NCBI GenBank assembly: GCA_002490835.1
Contig: DKUU01000012.1
Span: 114,772 to 178,771, forward strand
Source of the DNA: Lachnospiraceae bacterium UBA7196
GTDB lineage: Bacteria; Bacillota; Clostridia; Lachnospirales; Lachnospiraceae
Reading direction: 5' to 3'
DNA: 64,000 nt
The position numbers were made by a program, and so were the translations under genes. The notes below the pieces were generated by a model that was not told the DNA's origin, made no database searches, and saw only the letters and a list, made by a program, of their open reading frames with translations. Below, piece by piece: positions 7,071-16,679 of the stretch. Each line of letters opens with the position of its first letter. Position 1 is the first letter of the stretch.

Positions 7071-8129
7071 ATGAAAGACGTCGCCCGCATGGCATTGGAA
7101 CCCGGCATGGTAATCGGCGAGGATATCTGCAACTACCAGAATGAGCTGATCATCCCCAAGGATACGGAAGTAACCGAAAAAGTGATCAAGAAACTCGCGC
7201 TGCACTCGATCATCTGTGTCCCTGTTAAGGAGGAGATCGACTTCGCCACCACCCATTTTGAAAAAGTGCGCTTAAGCAAAGCGTTTCAGACCTTCCAGCT
7301 CACCTACAACAATCTAATGCCCATCTACGCCAAATTGATGAGCGGCTTTGCAAAGACGGGGGTGTGGAAAAGTACCAGCCAGCTCCGGGATATCTACACA
7401 AAGCTCTCCGCCTGCGCGGGTACCGGAGAATCGCTTCTCGATTTTCTCTACAACATGTTGCCCAGAGAGGATGCCATGACCCATGCGCACTGCTTAAATT
7501 CCGCGCTGATCGCCGGCGTTTTCGGCACTTGGTGGGAACTTTCGCAGGAAGATCTTTTACTGTTAGTGCAGTGCGCCTTCTTTTATGATGTCGGAAAACT
7601 GCGGCTTCCTCAGGAATTACTATGGAAATCAGATAAACTCACCGATCTGGAATTTACCAAACTGAAAACACACACCATGCTTGGATTCGAGCTGTTAAAG
7701 GATCAGCCTGTCGACGAGCATGTGATCAAGGCCACTCTCATGCACCACGAACGCTGCGACGGTTCCGGCTATCCTTCCAAGCTGAAAGGCGACAAGATCG
7801 ACGTCTTTGCCAAGTACATCGCCGTCATAGACGCCTACGAAGCCATGACCTCTTCCCGCACCTACCGTCAGCCCTTGAATCCGTTTCAGGTTATCGAGAA
7901 TTTTGAGCGCGAGGGCTATGAAAAATTTGAGCGGGCGATTCTGGAACCCATCCTCTATCATATCGCCGCCACGCAGCTTGGATTCACGATCCGTTTAAGC
8001 GACGATACGGAGGCAAAGATCGCAAACCTGAACAAAGACAATCTCTCAAGACCGCTCTTACAGCGGGAGGACGGCTCTTACATAGATCTTTCCGCCAAAC
8101 CGGAGCTTACCATTATGGCAATCTTTTAA
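7071..8129 (+). CDS. HD-GYP domain-like protein with altered HD dyad
   Basis: HD-GYP proteins hydrolyse cyclic di-GMP. The 352-residue product has an N-terminal helper region (about residues 1-110) and a C-terminal HD-GYP domain with HAHCLNSA near residue 138, HHERCDGSGYP near 225 and the AYEAMTSSRTYR motif near 260. At the position of the HD signature the sequence reads FFYDVGKLRLP (Y172-D173), so the metal-ligand histidine is replaced by tyrosine. The enzyme may be inactive or may bind metal differently. The ATG at 7071 is preceded by AGGAGG (7056-7061); the frame is open further upstream without a site. It has its own promoter and a strong terminator. Confidence 0.8.
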   Translation: MKDVARMALEPGMVIGEDICNYQNELIIPKDTEVTEKVIKKLALHSIICVPVKEEIDFATTHFEKVRLSKAFQTFQLTYNNLMPIYAKLMSGFAKTGVWKSTSQLRDIYTKLSACAGTGESLLDFLYNMLPREDAMTHAHCLNSALIAGVFGTWWELSQEDLLLLVQCAFFYDVGKLRLPQELLWKSDKLTDLEFTKLKTHTMLGFELLKDQPVDEHVIKATLMHHERCDGSGYPSKLKGDKIDVFAKYIAVIDAYEAMTSSRTYRQPLNPFQVIENFEREGYEKFERAILEPILYHIAATQLGFTIRLSDDTEAKIANLNKDNLSRPLLQREDGSYIDLSAKPELTIMAIF

Positions 8130-8145
8130 ATCAGTTCACGTCTAT

Positions 8146-8173
8146 GACCGGATGCTGCGGCATCCGGTTTTTG
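8146..8173 (+). terminator. Terminator of the HD-GYP gene
   Basis: ACCGGATGC pairs perfectly with GCATCCGGT around TGCG, followed by TTTT. It lies between convergent genes. Confidence 0.85.
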
Positions 8174-8179
8174 CATATT

Positions 8180-9661
8180 TTACTCTGTAAAGCAGGCATC
8201 TAAGATGCGTTTGGCGATCGGCACGGCATAATCGCCGCCACTGCCGGCCCCTTCTATGATAATGGTCACGCATACCTCCGGGTCTTCCACGGGTGCAAAA
8301 CCCGTAAACCAAGCGTGGGAATCCGTCTTGACCTGATTGTATTCCGCAGAGCCTGTCTTACCGGCAGCCGTGTAGGACAGGCCGGACAGTTTGGTCCCCG
8401 TGCCGCTTTTTACGACTTCTTCCATCAGTCCCGTCATGATCTGCGCTTCCTCCTCGCTCATCAGCCGCTTGTAGGTATCCGGAGAAAACTGCTTCACCAC
8501 CGCCTTTTCATGATTTTCCACACGATCGACCAGATAAGGCTTCATCAGCATCCCGTCGTTTGCGATGGCGCAGGTGATCATATTGAGCTGCAGCGGCGTC
8601 ATCTGCGTGGTGCCCTGCCCGATTGCCGCCTGCATCATATCCGCGTCCGCAGTATCCGCATCCACATGCAGACTGCTTTGGTTATAAGCAAGGCCGATCT
8701 CCAAGGGCTGGTTAAACAACAGCTCGTCCACTGTTTTCCCGAATCTGGCACGGTCCAGCGTCAGTCCGATGCTTGCAAAGGCAGAATTGCAGGACTTTGC
8801 AAAAGCCTTGGTGAAGTCCTCGCTGCCGTGGGCGGAACCGTGGTAGCAGTTGATACGCTCTTCGCCGTGAGAAAAGTGGCCGTTACACTGAAATCTAAAC
8901 TGACTAAATGAGTCAATATTTTCTTTGATATACTCCAAAGCCGTCACGATCTTAAAAGTAGAGCCCGGCGGATAAAGTCCCTGCGTGACCCGATTTACCA
9001 GCACGCCGCTCTCCTTGTCCGCAAGCAGGTCATCCCAGATCTCCTCAATCTCATTGGGATCAAAATCCGGTTTCGATACCATAGCTAGGATACGTCCGGT
9101 TTTCGGCTCCGTCACCAGTACGGCCCCCTTATAGATGCCAAGAGAATCATAAGCGATCTGCTGCAGATCGACATCCAGCGTAGTAAACACGTTGTCTCCG
9201 GGGTATTTTTCGCCCGCCATGTCACTTGCTACCTTCTCGGAAAGCTTTGTATTGGAATTGATCAGATAATAGTTCGCCTGCGCTTCTACGCCGAATCTGC
9301 CGTTTGCGGCATAACCGACCGCATGGGAAAACAGGTTCGCATAAGGGTAAACGCGCACTTCCTCTCCCGTTGTATCCGTCTGCGTCTCCGCCAGCTTCTG
9401 CCCGCCGGCCGCATAGATCGTCCCTCTCCTGTTCTGGGCAATCAACAGGTTCTGTCTGCTGTTGTAGCTGTTGTTGATGAGCGCCTGTCTGTGCGTTACT
9501 GCATAATGACCGGTGTAGCCCATCATCACCAGAAACAGGCCCACAAAAAACCATGTGACCGTGAGGATCTGCCGGTTACGCTTCTTCTTCACGTTCCCCT
9601 GATTCTTCCGGCTCCCGTTCTTCTCTTCTCTCTCTCTTTTTTCGTTTTCTGTTTTTGGCAC
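8180..9661 (-). CDS. Class B penicillin-binding protein (PbpA/PBP2-like transpeptidase)
   Basis: The 493-residue protein has a basic cytoplasmic N terminus, one membrane anchor (about residues 31-52) and a transpeptidase domain with all three active-site motifs: S234-T-F-K237, S290-C-N292 and K435-T-G437. It cross-links peptidoglycan outside the membrane. The start is a GTG at 9659-9661 with AAGGAG 6 bases upstream, which makes it overlap the preceding SEDS-family gene by 86 bp in another frame. The pairing of a SEDS glycan polymerase with a class B PBP is the functional unit for elongation, division or spore cortex synthesis; the sequence does not say which. Confidence 0.9.
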   Translation of the reverse strand: MPKTENEKREREEKNGSRKNQGNVKKKRNRQILTVTWFFVGLFLVMMGYTGHYAVTHRQALINNSYNSRQNLLIAQNRRGTIYAAGGQKLAETQTDTTGEEVRVYPYANLFSHAVGYAANGRFGVEAQANYYLINSNTKLSEKVASDMAGEKYPGDNVFTTLDVDLQQIAYDSLGIYKGAVLVTEPKTGRILAMVSKPDFDPNEIEEIWDDLLADKESGVLVNRVTQGLYPPGSTFKIVTALEYIKENIDSFSQFRFQCNGHFSHGEERINCYHGSAHGSEDFTKAFAKSCNSAFASIGLTLDRARFGKTVDELLFNQPLEIGLAYNQSSLHVDADTADADMMQAAIGQGTTQMTPLQLNMITCAIANDGMLMKPYLVDRVENHEKAVVKQFSPDTYKRLMSEEEAQIMTGLMEEVVKSGTGTKLSGLSYTAAGKTGSAEYNQVKTDSHAWFTGFAPVEDPEVCVTIIIEGAGSGGDYAVPIAKRILDACFTE

Positions 9662-10970
9662 GTCTGTCTCCTTCGTCCCGTCTGATAATATAAAGTCCCT
9701 CTATGATGAAAAACATGAGCAATGTAGTAAGCACGGAGCTGCCGCCGTAGCTGATAAAAGGCAACGTCACGCCCGTCATGGGAATGAACTTCGTACCACC
9801 GCCCACCGTCAAAAACACCTGAAAGATATAGGTGACGCCAAGCCCAAAGGCGATCAGCCTGTAAAAGCGGTCCTGAAGCTTCATGGAAATATTCATACAC
9901 ATGATAAAGCTGCTGATGCAGATCAATATCATACACATGGAAAACAGGATTCCAAGCTCCTCCGCCACCGCAGAGAATACAAAGTCCGCTTCCACCAGCG
10001 GGATCGCCGTGGGATTCCCTCTGAAAAGCCCCAGACCAAACCAGCCGCCGCTGCTGATCCCGAACAGGGACTGCGTGATCTGAAATCCCGCGTCGTCGAT
10101 ACAGGCAAAGGGATCCTGCCATGCCTGTACCCGCTGCTGGACATGCGTAAACAGCTTAAAGGCAATCACCGCCGCGACACTGCCGCCCGATACCCCCAAA
10201 AGCAGATAACGCCACTTTCCTGTGGCAATGAAGACCATCAGCACATAGACCACAAAAAAGATCAGGGCGCTTCCCAAGTCCCTTGACGCCACTAAAATTA
10301 GCACATGAAGGCCCGCGAGCGCCGCCGTTACCGCCACCCTTAAGAAATCCCATGATTCATGAAAGGCGCTGGCAACAAAGAAGACAAAGAGGATCTTTAC
10401 AAACTCCGAAGGCTGAAACGTGACTCCGGCAATAGAATAAGAAATTTTGGAACCATAGGTGACGGAACCCAAAAGCAGCACTACGCCCAATGCCAAAATG
10501 CCGACTCCCGCGTAGACCCATGTCAGGCTCTTTAAAAACTTCAGGTTCCGCATAAAGAAAGGAACCGCCATTCCTATGACAATGGATACCGTGACAATGA
10601 AAAACTGTTTGATCGCCCGCTCATAGGAGAGTCTTGTCAGGATCACAAAGCCAATACTTAAGAGCATACAGGTATTGTTGATAATAAGCAGATTTCCCTT
10701 CGGGTAGATCATGCGAAAGAGCATGATCGTTGAGAACAACAAAATCTGCTGCAATACGTAAAAGAGCAGATACTCGATCTTGCCCGTCTCAAAACAGATG
10801 ACCAGAAAGCACGAAAAATGCACCAGAAACATCCAGATGTTCTGGCGGAAATACCCTGCCTTTCGCTGCTCTTCCTCCTGAAAGCGGAACACCAGAAAAC
10901 ATTCCAGCGTATAGCAGGCAATAAACAGGGTGATAAAATATTTAGAAAGTTCTGTAATATACAGTTCCAT
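9576..10970 (-). CDS. SEDS family glycan polymerase (FtsW/RodA/SpoVE type)
   Basis: The 464-residue product has about ten to twelve membrane helices and the SEDS signatures: the YSIAGVTFQPSEFVKILFVF segment, ASRDLGSALIFF and a C-terminal FIPMTGVTLPFISYGGSS motif. SEDS proteins polymerise lipid II into glycan strands together with a class B PBP, here encoded just downstream. An N-terminal pair of extra helices is typical of the clostridial subgroup. The ATG at 10968-10970 follows AGGTG 8 bases upstream. The C terminus is a long charged tail (KNRKRKKRERREEREPEES) in the region that overlaps pbpA. Confidence 0.9.
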   Translation of the reverse strand: MELYITELSKYFITLFIACYTLECFLVFRFQEEEQRKAGYFRQNIWMFLVHFSCFLVICFETGKIEYLLFYVLQQILLFSTIMLFRMIYPKGNLLIINNTCMLLSIGFVILTRLSYERAIKQFFIVTVSIVIGMAVPFFMRNLKFLKSLTWVYAGVGILALGVVLLLGSVTYGSKISYSIAGVTFQPSEFVKILFVFFVASAFHESWDFLRVAVTAALAGLHVLILVASRDLGSALIFFVVYVLMVFIATGKWRYLLLGVSGGSVAAVIAFKLFTHVQQRVQAWQDPFACIDDAGFQITQSLFGISSGGWFGLGLFRGNPTAIPLVEADFVFSAVAEELGILFSMCMILICISSFIMCMNISMKLQDRFYRLIAFGLGVTYIFQVFLTVGGGTKFIPMTGVTLPFISYGGSSVLTTLLMFFIIEGLYIIRRDEGDRRAKNRKRKKRERREEREPEESGEREEEA

Positions 10971-10981
10971 ATTCTTTTCAC

Positions 10982-13405
10982 CTATTCGACGCCGCGTTTG
11001 CAATGTCCGGCTGTATAATCCGAAAACGCGTATGTTCCCCGTAAAATCATTCCACAGTCCTCTCCTGTCTCCATCGTAAAATCGAAGCGGCAGGCGGACG
11101 CGCCGATCCGCTCCCGCTCTTTTCCTGCTGTATGCAGCGAATAAGGCACAGCGTTATATAGGACATTATAACAGTGATCGCAGTTTAACACTACAGGAAA
11201 TGAAATTTGTTTACGATCTTTTAAGAAAATCTGTCGGTTTTTGCAGGTATCAGCCGTCTTTGCAAGGCAGTTTGCCGTGATCATCATGGGGATGTGGCTG
11301 TAGACGATCAATGTCACGGGCACGCCGCTTTCTTTTGCCGCCTTTGCAAGATGCGCCGCCTCCCCCGCATTGAGTTCATAAGGGAGCGTGATCTCATCTA
11401 CATAATCCGCAAGGTACGCCGCCGCTTCTCCGTTAAAACAGTAAAGTCCCGCATCAGCCGTCAAAGAATACACGCTGCCTTCAAAATCGTTCTCCCTGAC
11501 AAACGTTCTTGCAAATGCAAGCCCTTCCAGATTGCGGATCAAAAATCCCTGCACACTGCCACAGGTTTCAGGTGCCCGCAAAGCTTCGATAAGCCTCATA
11601 AGCCAAGCTTCATCCCGCTCCCGCAGGATATAGGGGAGTGCCACATAGCAGGCGCAGGACTGCATTTTGCCGGCCGCCTCTTCAAAACCTGTACTTCCAG
11701 CATTTCTCCTGCTATTCAATACCGACAAAATCTCTTCATTCTCCGCCAAAAAGAGATCGCTCTCAATGTAAATGCGCGCACAGCCGCTGGATACCGCCGC
11801 GCGGAGCTGATCCAGAGTTGACACAAGTGCATGAACAGGACAGCCGGCTTCCTGCGCGGGCTTCTTTATTGACTGACTCAGTCGGTTTTCCTTCATGTGC
11901 TTTCTAAATCCTTCTCCGACAACGTTCCTTTCTCCCGCTATGCCCTTTTCTCCGGCATTGACCGGCAGCTCTGCTCCTGTCACACCCGCATTTTCATCTG
12001 CAGCCAGCCGACCGGCCTTACGTGTCGTTTGCACTTCACAGACAGCCGCTTCAAAAGCCGCCAGTCCCTCCCGCCGCAGTTCGTTCAAGGCGCGCACCGG
12101 CACGAAACAGGCTCCCTGCACCTCAACCTCGCATGCCGTCACGCTAAGAAGGCTCTCGCCAGTTTTAACGAGACGTTTTTTAATATCCGCCTCCGTGAGG
12201 GGCGCGTTTTTCGCAGGCTGTACAATTTCCCCTGTCACTTCCATAACATGCAGGCCGGTTTCTACCCTTCCATTGCTGGAATTGCCGGAATTGCCGAAAG
12301 TCTGCGCCCACGTCCTGCAATGCGTATCCGCGGTGCCCGTCTCCTGCATGATTTTAAGCCGCAGCTCCTCGCCCACTGCCACGCGGGCAGCAAGCCGCAC
12401 GGACATCTTTTCCGGTTCCCTGATATAAGCTTTCCGAATCTCGCTAAGCTGCGCCTCGTCGCAGTTCTCATACCCCGGCTTTTTCAGGGTGATCATTTCT
12501 TTTCCGTTGTGTCTCTCATAATAACCGGTCTGAATCTCAGTGCGGATGTAAAGGTTCCGAAGCCTGTCAAGATCGGCCTTTTCCACCTGATACTTCTCTC
12601 GTTCCCGGTAATAGAGGTCGATATACTTGCGGTAAACGGCGGTGACGCCCGCCGCGTATTCAGGGCGTTTCATCCTGCCCTCGATCTTAAAAGAGTCAAT
12701 CCCCGCTTCAATCAGGGTCGGCAGATATTCAAGCGTACACATATCTTTCAGGCTGAGCGGATAACCTTCCTTCGCAAGGCGCTTCCCGCCCTCCCAAATC
12801 TCGTAAGGAAGCCTGCAGGGCTGGGCGCAGCGCCCTCTGTTTCCGCTCCTGCCGCCTAAGATACTGCTGAAAAGGCATTGCCCCGAATAACAGTAGCACA
12901 TGGCGCCGTGGATGAAGCACTCCACCTCCACGCCTGCCTCCCTTCGAATCTTTTGCACCTCCCGCAAGGACAGCTCCCGCGCCGGCACGATACGGCTCAC
13001 CCCCGCCTCTTTCAAGAGGGCTGCGCCCCGCGCGCCCGTCACCGTCATCTGGGTGCTGGCATGCAGGGAAAGTCCTGGAAAATGCTTTCTCATATAACGA
13101 AGCGCCCCCAGATCCTGCACGATCACACCGTCTAGCCCCGCCTCATAAAAAGGTGCAAGATACTCAGAAAGCGCCGCAAGTTCCCGCTCCTTTATGAGGG
13201 TATTCACCGTCAGATAAATCTTTTTCCCGTAAAAATGGGCGACATGAAGCGCACGGAGGATCTCCTCCGTTTTAAAATTATCCGCATAGGCTCTGGCGCC
13301 AAACCGCTCTCCGCCCAGATATACCGCATCCGCGCCGGCATTTACCGCCCCCAGAAAGGCCTCGTAATTGCCCGCGGGAGCGAGAAGCTCTACCTGACTT
13401 TCCAT
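10982..13405 (-). CDS. U32 family peptidase-like protein (large, RlhA/YdcP-type layout)
   Basis: The 807-residue protein opens MESQVELLAPAGNYEAFLGA and carries the U32 signature region ECFIHGAMCYCYSGQCLFSS with the clustered cysteines of SSILGGRSGNRGRCAQPCR. The central part contains the DUF3656-type extension, and the C terminus has a second cysteine region (VVLNCDHCYNVLYN). U32 proteins of this length include RlhA, which hydroxylates C2501 of 23S rRNA, so an RNA-modifying role is as likely as proteolysis. ATG 13403-13405 follows GGAG. The protein is separated from zapA by a terminator, and ends 11 bp before the SEDS gene starts, so U32 - SEDS - PBP may be one unit. Confidence 0.85.
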   Translation of the reverse strand: MESQVELLAPAGNYEAFLGAVNAGADAVYLGGERFGARAYADNFKTEEILRALHVAHFYGKKIYLTVNTLIKERELAALSEYLAPFYEAGLDGVIVQDLGALRYMRKHFPGLSLHASTQMTVTGARGAALLKEAGVSRIVPARELSLREVQKIRREAGVEVECFIHGAMCYCYSGQCLFSSILGGRSGNRGRCAQPCRLPYEIWEGGKRLAKEGYPLSLKDMCTLEYLPTLIEAGIDSFKIEGRMKRPEYAAGVTAVYRKYIDLYYREREKYQVEKADLDRLRNLYIRTEIQTGYYERHNGKEMITLKKPGYENCDEAQLSEIRKAYIREPEKMSVRLAARVAVGEELRLKIMQETGTADTHCRTWAQTFGNSGNSSNGRVETGLHVMEVTGEIVQPAKNAPLTEADIKKRLVKTGESLLSVTACEVEVQGACFVPVRALNELRREGLAAFEAAVCEVQTTRKAGRLAADENAGVTGAELPVNAGEKGIAGERNVVGEGFRKHMKENRLSQSIKKPAQEAGCPVHALVSTLDQLRAAVSSGCARIYIESDLFLAENEEILSVLNSRRNAGSTGFEEAAGKMQSCACYVALPYILRERDEAWLMRLIEALRAPETCGSVQGFLIRNLEGLAFARTFVRENDFEGSVYSLTADAGLYCFNGEAAAYLADYVDEITLPYELNAGEAAHLAKAAKESGVPVTLIVYSHIPMMITANCLAKTADTCKNRQIFLKDRKQISFPVVLNCDHCYNVLYNAVPYSLHTAGKERERIGASACRFDFTMETGEDCGMILRGTYAFSDYTAGHCKRGVE

Positions 13406-13449
13406 ACCGCCGCTCCACTCATCGTCGCTGTCACAATTTCCCATCTAGT

Positions 13450-13477
13450 AAAAAGAGCAGACCCTCGGATCTGCTCC
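13450..13477 (-). terminator. Terminator after zapA
   Basis: On the minus strand GGAGCAGA and TCTGCTC form the stem around TCCGAGGG, followed by TTTTT. It separates zapA from the U32 gene. Confidence 0.8.
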
Positions 13478-13494
13478 ATACTTTTTCTGCTATG

Positions 13495-13905
13495 CTATTT
13501 CCCCTTGCGTTCCTTAAGTTCCGTCTCCATGCGGACGATCTGCTTCGCGCTCTCATTCGCCTCATTTTGCAGGGTCTTCACACTCTTTTCCGTATTCTCC
13601 AACTTCATCTGCGCCGCGATCAGATCATGCTTTAACGCGTAAACTTCGTCATTTTTATTCTTCAGATCCTCTTCCAGAATCCCGATCTGCTTCTTCGCCT
13701 TAAAATAATCATCTGCAATATTTAGCTGCAACAGTACATTCTGGGTATCCATCGGCTGTCTCTTGAAGCTGTCGATCTTGTTATACTCGGCGATCTTATT
13801 GTTTATGTAGGAGGCTACCTTCTGCAGATATTCCTCACTCTCGTAACCGCTCAGCGTAAAGACCTTGCCGGCGATGATGACTTCCGTGTCTGTTTTTATT
13901 GACAT
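13495..13905 (-). CDS. zapA: Cell division protein ZapA
   Basis: The 136-residue protein begins with the ZapA core (DTEVIIAGKVFTLSGYESEEYLQKVASYI), continues through NVLLQLNIADDYFKAKK and ends in a long coiled coil. ZapA binds FtsZ and bundles its filaments at the division site. The family normally has about 85-140 residues, so the length fits. GGAGG lies 10 bases upstream of the ATG. The neighbours (SEDS protein, class B PBP) fit a cell-division/envelope cluster. Confidence 0.85.
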   Translation of the reverse strand: MSIKTDTEVIIAGKVFTLSGYESEEYLQKVASYINNKIAEYNKIDSFKRQPMDTQNVLLQLNIADDYFKAKKQIGILEEDLKNKNDEVYALKHDLIAAQMKLENTEKSVKTLQNEANESAKQIVRMETELKERKGK

Positions 13906-13958
13906 AAGGAGCGTTCCTCCATCCCTGTGGTTACACTATCAAACCCATTATAGCTTTT

Positions 13959-14969
13959 CTAAGAAGGAATTTCAAGCCCAAAATGCCGATATGCCAGCTC
14001 GGTGACCATTCTCCCCCTCGGTGTACGGTTCAGAAAACCATTCTGGAGCAGATAGGGCTCGTAAACATCCTCTATCGTTCCCGCATCCTCTCCGATTGCT
14101 GCCGCCAGCGTGTCAAGCCCCACCGGACCGCCCTTGAATTTCTCGATCATGGTCGTTAAGATATTCCTGTCCACATGGTCTAAGCCCATCTTGTCCACAT
14201 CCATCAGGTCGAGCGCCACCTTCGCTACCTCTTCCGTAATCGCGCCGTCATACTTTACCTGCGCGAAATCACGAACACGTTTTAAGATACGGTTCGCCAG
14301 ACGAGGCGTACCCCGGCTTCTTCTCGCCAGCTCCACCGCGCCCTTATCGTCGATTCTGACAGACAGCTTTGCCGCGGACTGCCTGATGATGACCGTAAGC
14401 TCCTCCACACTGTAAAACTCCAGCCTGTGGATCACGCCGAAACGGTCTCTTAAAGGTGCTGTGAGAAGTCCCGCTCTGGTGGTAGCTCCCACCAGCGTAA
14501 AATGCGGCAGATCCAGACGGATGGAACGTGCCGTTGGGCCTTTGCCGATCATAATATCAATGGCATAATCTTCCATGGCGGGATACAACACCTCTTCTAC
14601 CTGCCGGTTTAATCTGTGGATCTCATCCACAAACAGAAGATCGCCTTCCTGCAGGTTGTTTAAGATCGCCGCCATCTCCCCCGGTTTTTCAATGGCCGGG
14701 CCGCTCGTCACCTTCATGTGTACGCCCATCTCATTGGCGATGATACCGGCAAGCGTAGTCTTTCCCAATCCCGGCGGACCGTAAAAAAGTACATGATCCA
14801 GCGCGTCTCCCCGCTGCTTCGCCGCTTCTATATATATCTTTAGGTTGTCCTTGACTTTTTCTTGACCAATATAGTCAACGAGCTTCTGCGGCCGCAGGGA
14901 GCCTTCGATCCTGATATCTTCTTCAATTAAGTTCGTTTCGATCATTCTGTTCGGCATCACTGTCTCCAT
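13959..14969 (-). CDS. ruvB: Holliday junction branch migration ATPase RuvB
   Basis: The 336-residue AAA+ motor drives branch migration with RuvA. The Walker A is GPPGLGKT at about residues 64-71, Walker B is LLFVDEIHR, sensor/arginine-finger regions are seen in GATTRAGLLTAPLRDRFG, and the C-terminal winged helix includes LQNGFLNRTPRGRM. The start at ATG 14967-14969 is preferred over a GTG 12 bases upstream because AGGTG lies at the right distance for the ATG. In most Firmicutes ruvB directly follows ruvA; here they are about 6.2 kb apart with four other genes in between. Confidence 0.95.
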   Translation of the reverse strand: METVMPNRMIETNLIEEDIRIEGSLRPQKLVDYIGQEKVKDNLKIYIEAAKQRGDALDHVLFYGPPGLGKTTLAGIIANEMGVHMKVTSGPAIEKPGEMAAILNNLQEGDLLFVDEIHRLNRQVEEVLYPAMEDYAIDIMIGKGPTARSIRLDLPHFTLVGATTRAGLLTAPLRDRFGVIHRLEFYSVEELTVIIRQSAAKLSVRIDDKGAVELARRSRGTPRLANRILKRVRDFAQVKYDGAITEEVAKVALDLMDVDKMGLDHVDRNILTTMIEKFKGGPVGLDTLAAAIGEDAGTIEDVYEPYLLQNGFLNRTPRGRMVTELAYRHFGLEIPS

Positions 14970-15100
14970 ATTTCTTTTCACCTAATAATAGCATCTTCCC
15001 TTCCGCTTCGCAAGTTGACGAAAATCGTACTTTTTCTCCCTTGCCAGAAAGTATAATACAAGATATCATATTATAAACGGAATGAAAGTGAGGGACCGAT

Positions 15101-16660
15101 TTGCGCGCAAAAACAATGCTATTGGAAAAATTGAAGGAAAAGCTGCGCGAGGCGTTGGTGGCGGTACTGCCGATCATCGTTATCGTTCTTGTGCTGTGCT
15201 TTTCCGTAGCGCCAATCTCCCCCAGCATTCTGCTGTGCTTTCTGATCGGCGCGGTTCTCCTTATTTTGGGGATGATGTTCTTTACGCTGGGGGCGGAGCT
15301 CGCTATGACTCCCATGGGAGAAAAAGTCGGCACCTGCATGACCAAGAGCAAAAAACTTTCCATTATTGTGTTATTGTCTTTTCTTCTTGGCTTTATTATC
15401 ACTGTCTCCGAGCCGGATCTTCAGGTGCTGGCAGGGCAGGTTCCCTCCATTCCAAACGGTATTTTGATTGGCGCTGTGGCCGGAGGTGTAGGGCTTTTTC
15501 TGGTAATCGCCCTGCTTCGTATGCTGTTTCGCATCCCACTGCCGCCGTTACTCATTTTTTTCTATCTTTGCGCATTTGTTCTGGCACTTTTTGTGCCGGA
15601 TGATTTCTTAAGCGTAGCCTTTGATTCGGGCGGCGTGACCACCGGCCCTATGACAGTCCCCTTTATCATGGCGCTGGGCCTGGGTGTAGCCGCGATCCGA
15701 AACGACCGGCATGCCGCGGACGACAGCTTCGGTCTGGTGGCCCTCTGCTCCATCGGTCCCATCGTGTCGGTGTTGATTCTGGGGATGATCTACCGTCCGG
15801 GAGAAAGCAGCTACATACCGCCCGTCATTCCATCCGTAGAGACTTCCGTAGAACTGTGGTCGCTCTTCCACCATGGGTTTCCTACTTATATAGCGGAAAT
15901 TGCCGTCTCCCTGCTTCCGATCATCCTGTTCTTTGGACTGTTTCAGGCCTTTGTCCTGCGTCTCTCCAAAAGGACACTCTCAAAAATGTGTGTCGGCCTC
16001 GCCTATACCTATATCGGGCTGGTCCTGTTTATGACCGGCGTCAACGTCGGCTTTATGCCGGCAGGAAACTATCTTGGACAAATGCTGGGAGCCTCATCCA
16101 ATCCGTGGTTCCTCATCCCGATCGCCATGGTGATGGGCTTCTTTATCGTAAAAGCAGAACCGGCAGTTTACGTGCTGAACAAACAGGTAGAGGAAATCAC
16201 CGACGGCGCTATCTCCGCAAAATCCATGGGCACCTGTCTGTCCGCTGGCGTCGCCATTTCCCTCGGCATCGCTATGCTGCGCGTGCTGACGGGCATCTCC
16301 GTGATGTGGTTTTTGATCCCCGGCTATACGTTCGCGCTGACGATTTCCTTCTTTGTGCCAAAGATCTATACAGCGATCGCTTTCGATTCCGGCGGTGTTG
16401 CCTCCGGGCCCATGACGGCGGCCTTTCTGCTTCCGTTAGCGCAGGGAGCCTGCAGCGCTGTGGGCGGCAATATTGTGACAGACGCCTTCGGTATTGTGGC
16501 TATGGTCGCCATGACGCCTCTCATTACAATACAGCTTCTTGGTCTCCTCTCTCAGCGCCGCACTGCGACCGGCACCGAAACCCGCCGGCCGGCCAGCCGT
16601 ACTGTCGGGCCTGCAGCGGCCACAGCATCCGAAACTGGGGACATCATTATCGAACTATAA
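15101..16660 (+). CDS. DUF1538 double-domain membrane transporter
   Basis: The 519-residue protein contains two DUF1538 modules, each with about six membrane helices. The hallmark motif appears twice: VAFDSGGVTTGPMTVPFIMA (about residue 170) and IAFDSGGVASGPMTAAFLLP (about 430). DUF1538 proteins UmpA and UmpB of Halomonas were reported, from memory, to act together as a Na+(K+)/H+ antiporter; a fusion of two modules would be the single-chain form. A TTG at 15101 has GAGGG about 7 bases upstream and is the best-supported start; an ATG at 15116 is the alternative. It is followed 19 bp later by a PII-like gene, which implies a regulated transporter. Confidence 0.8.
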   Translation: MRAKTMLLEKLKEKLREALVAVLPIIVIVLVLCFSVAPISPSILLCFLIGAVLLILGMMFFTLGAELAMTPMGEKVGTCMTKSKKLSIIVLLSFLLGFIITVSEPDLQVLAGQVPSIPNGILIGAVAGGVGLFLVIALLRMLFRIPLPPLLIFFYLCAFVLALFVPDDFLSVAFDSGGVTTGPMTVPFIMALGLGVAAIRNDRHAADDSFGLVALCSIGPIVSVLILGMIYRPGESSYIPPVIPSVETSVELWSLFHHGFPTYIAEIAVSLLPIILFFGLFQAFVLRLSKRTLSKMCVGLAYTYIGLVLFMTGVNVGFMPAGNYLGQMLGASSNPWFLIPIAMVMGFFIVKAEPAVYVLNKQVEEITDGAISAKSMGTCLSAGVAISLGIAMLRVLTGISVMWFLIPGYTFALTISFFVPKIYTAIAFDSGGVASGPMTAAFLLPLAQGACSAVGGNIVTDAFGIVAMVAMTPLITIQLLGLLSQRRTATGTETRRPASRTVGPAAATASETGDIIIEL

Positions 16661-16679
16661 TACAAACTGAGGAGGACCC

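Noticed and set aside
11897..12859. Open frame of 320 codons on the plus strand inside the U32 peptidase gene
   Set aside because: Shadow of a GC-rich minus-strand gene; the translation has no recognisable domain and no ribosome site.
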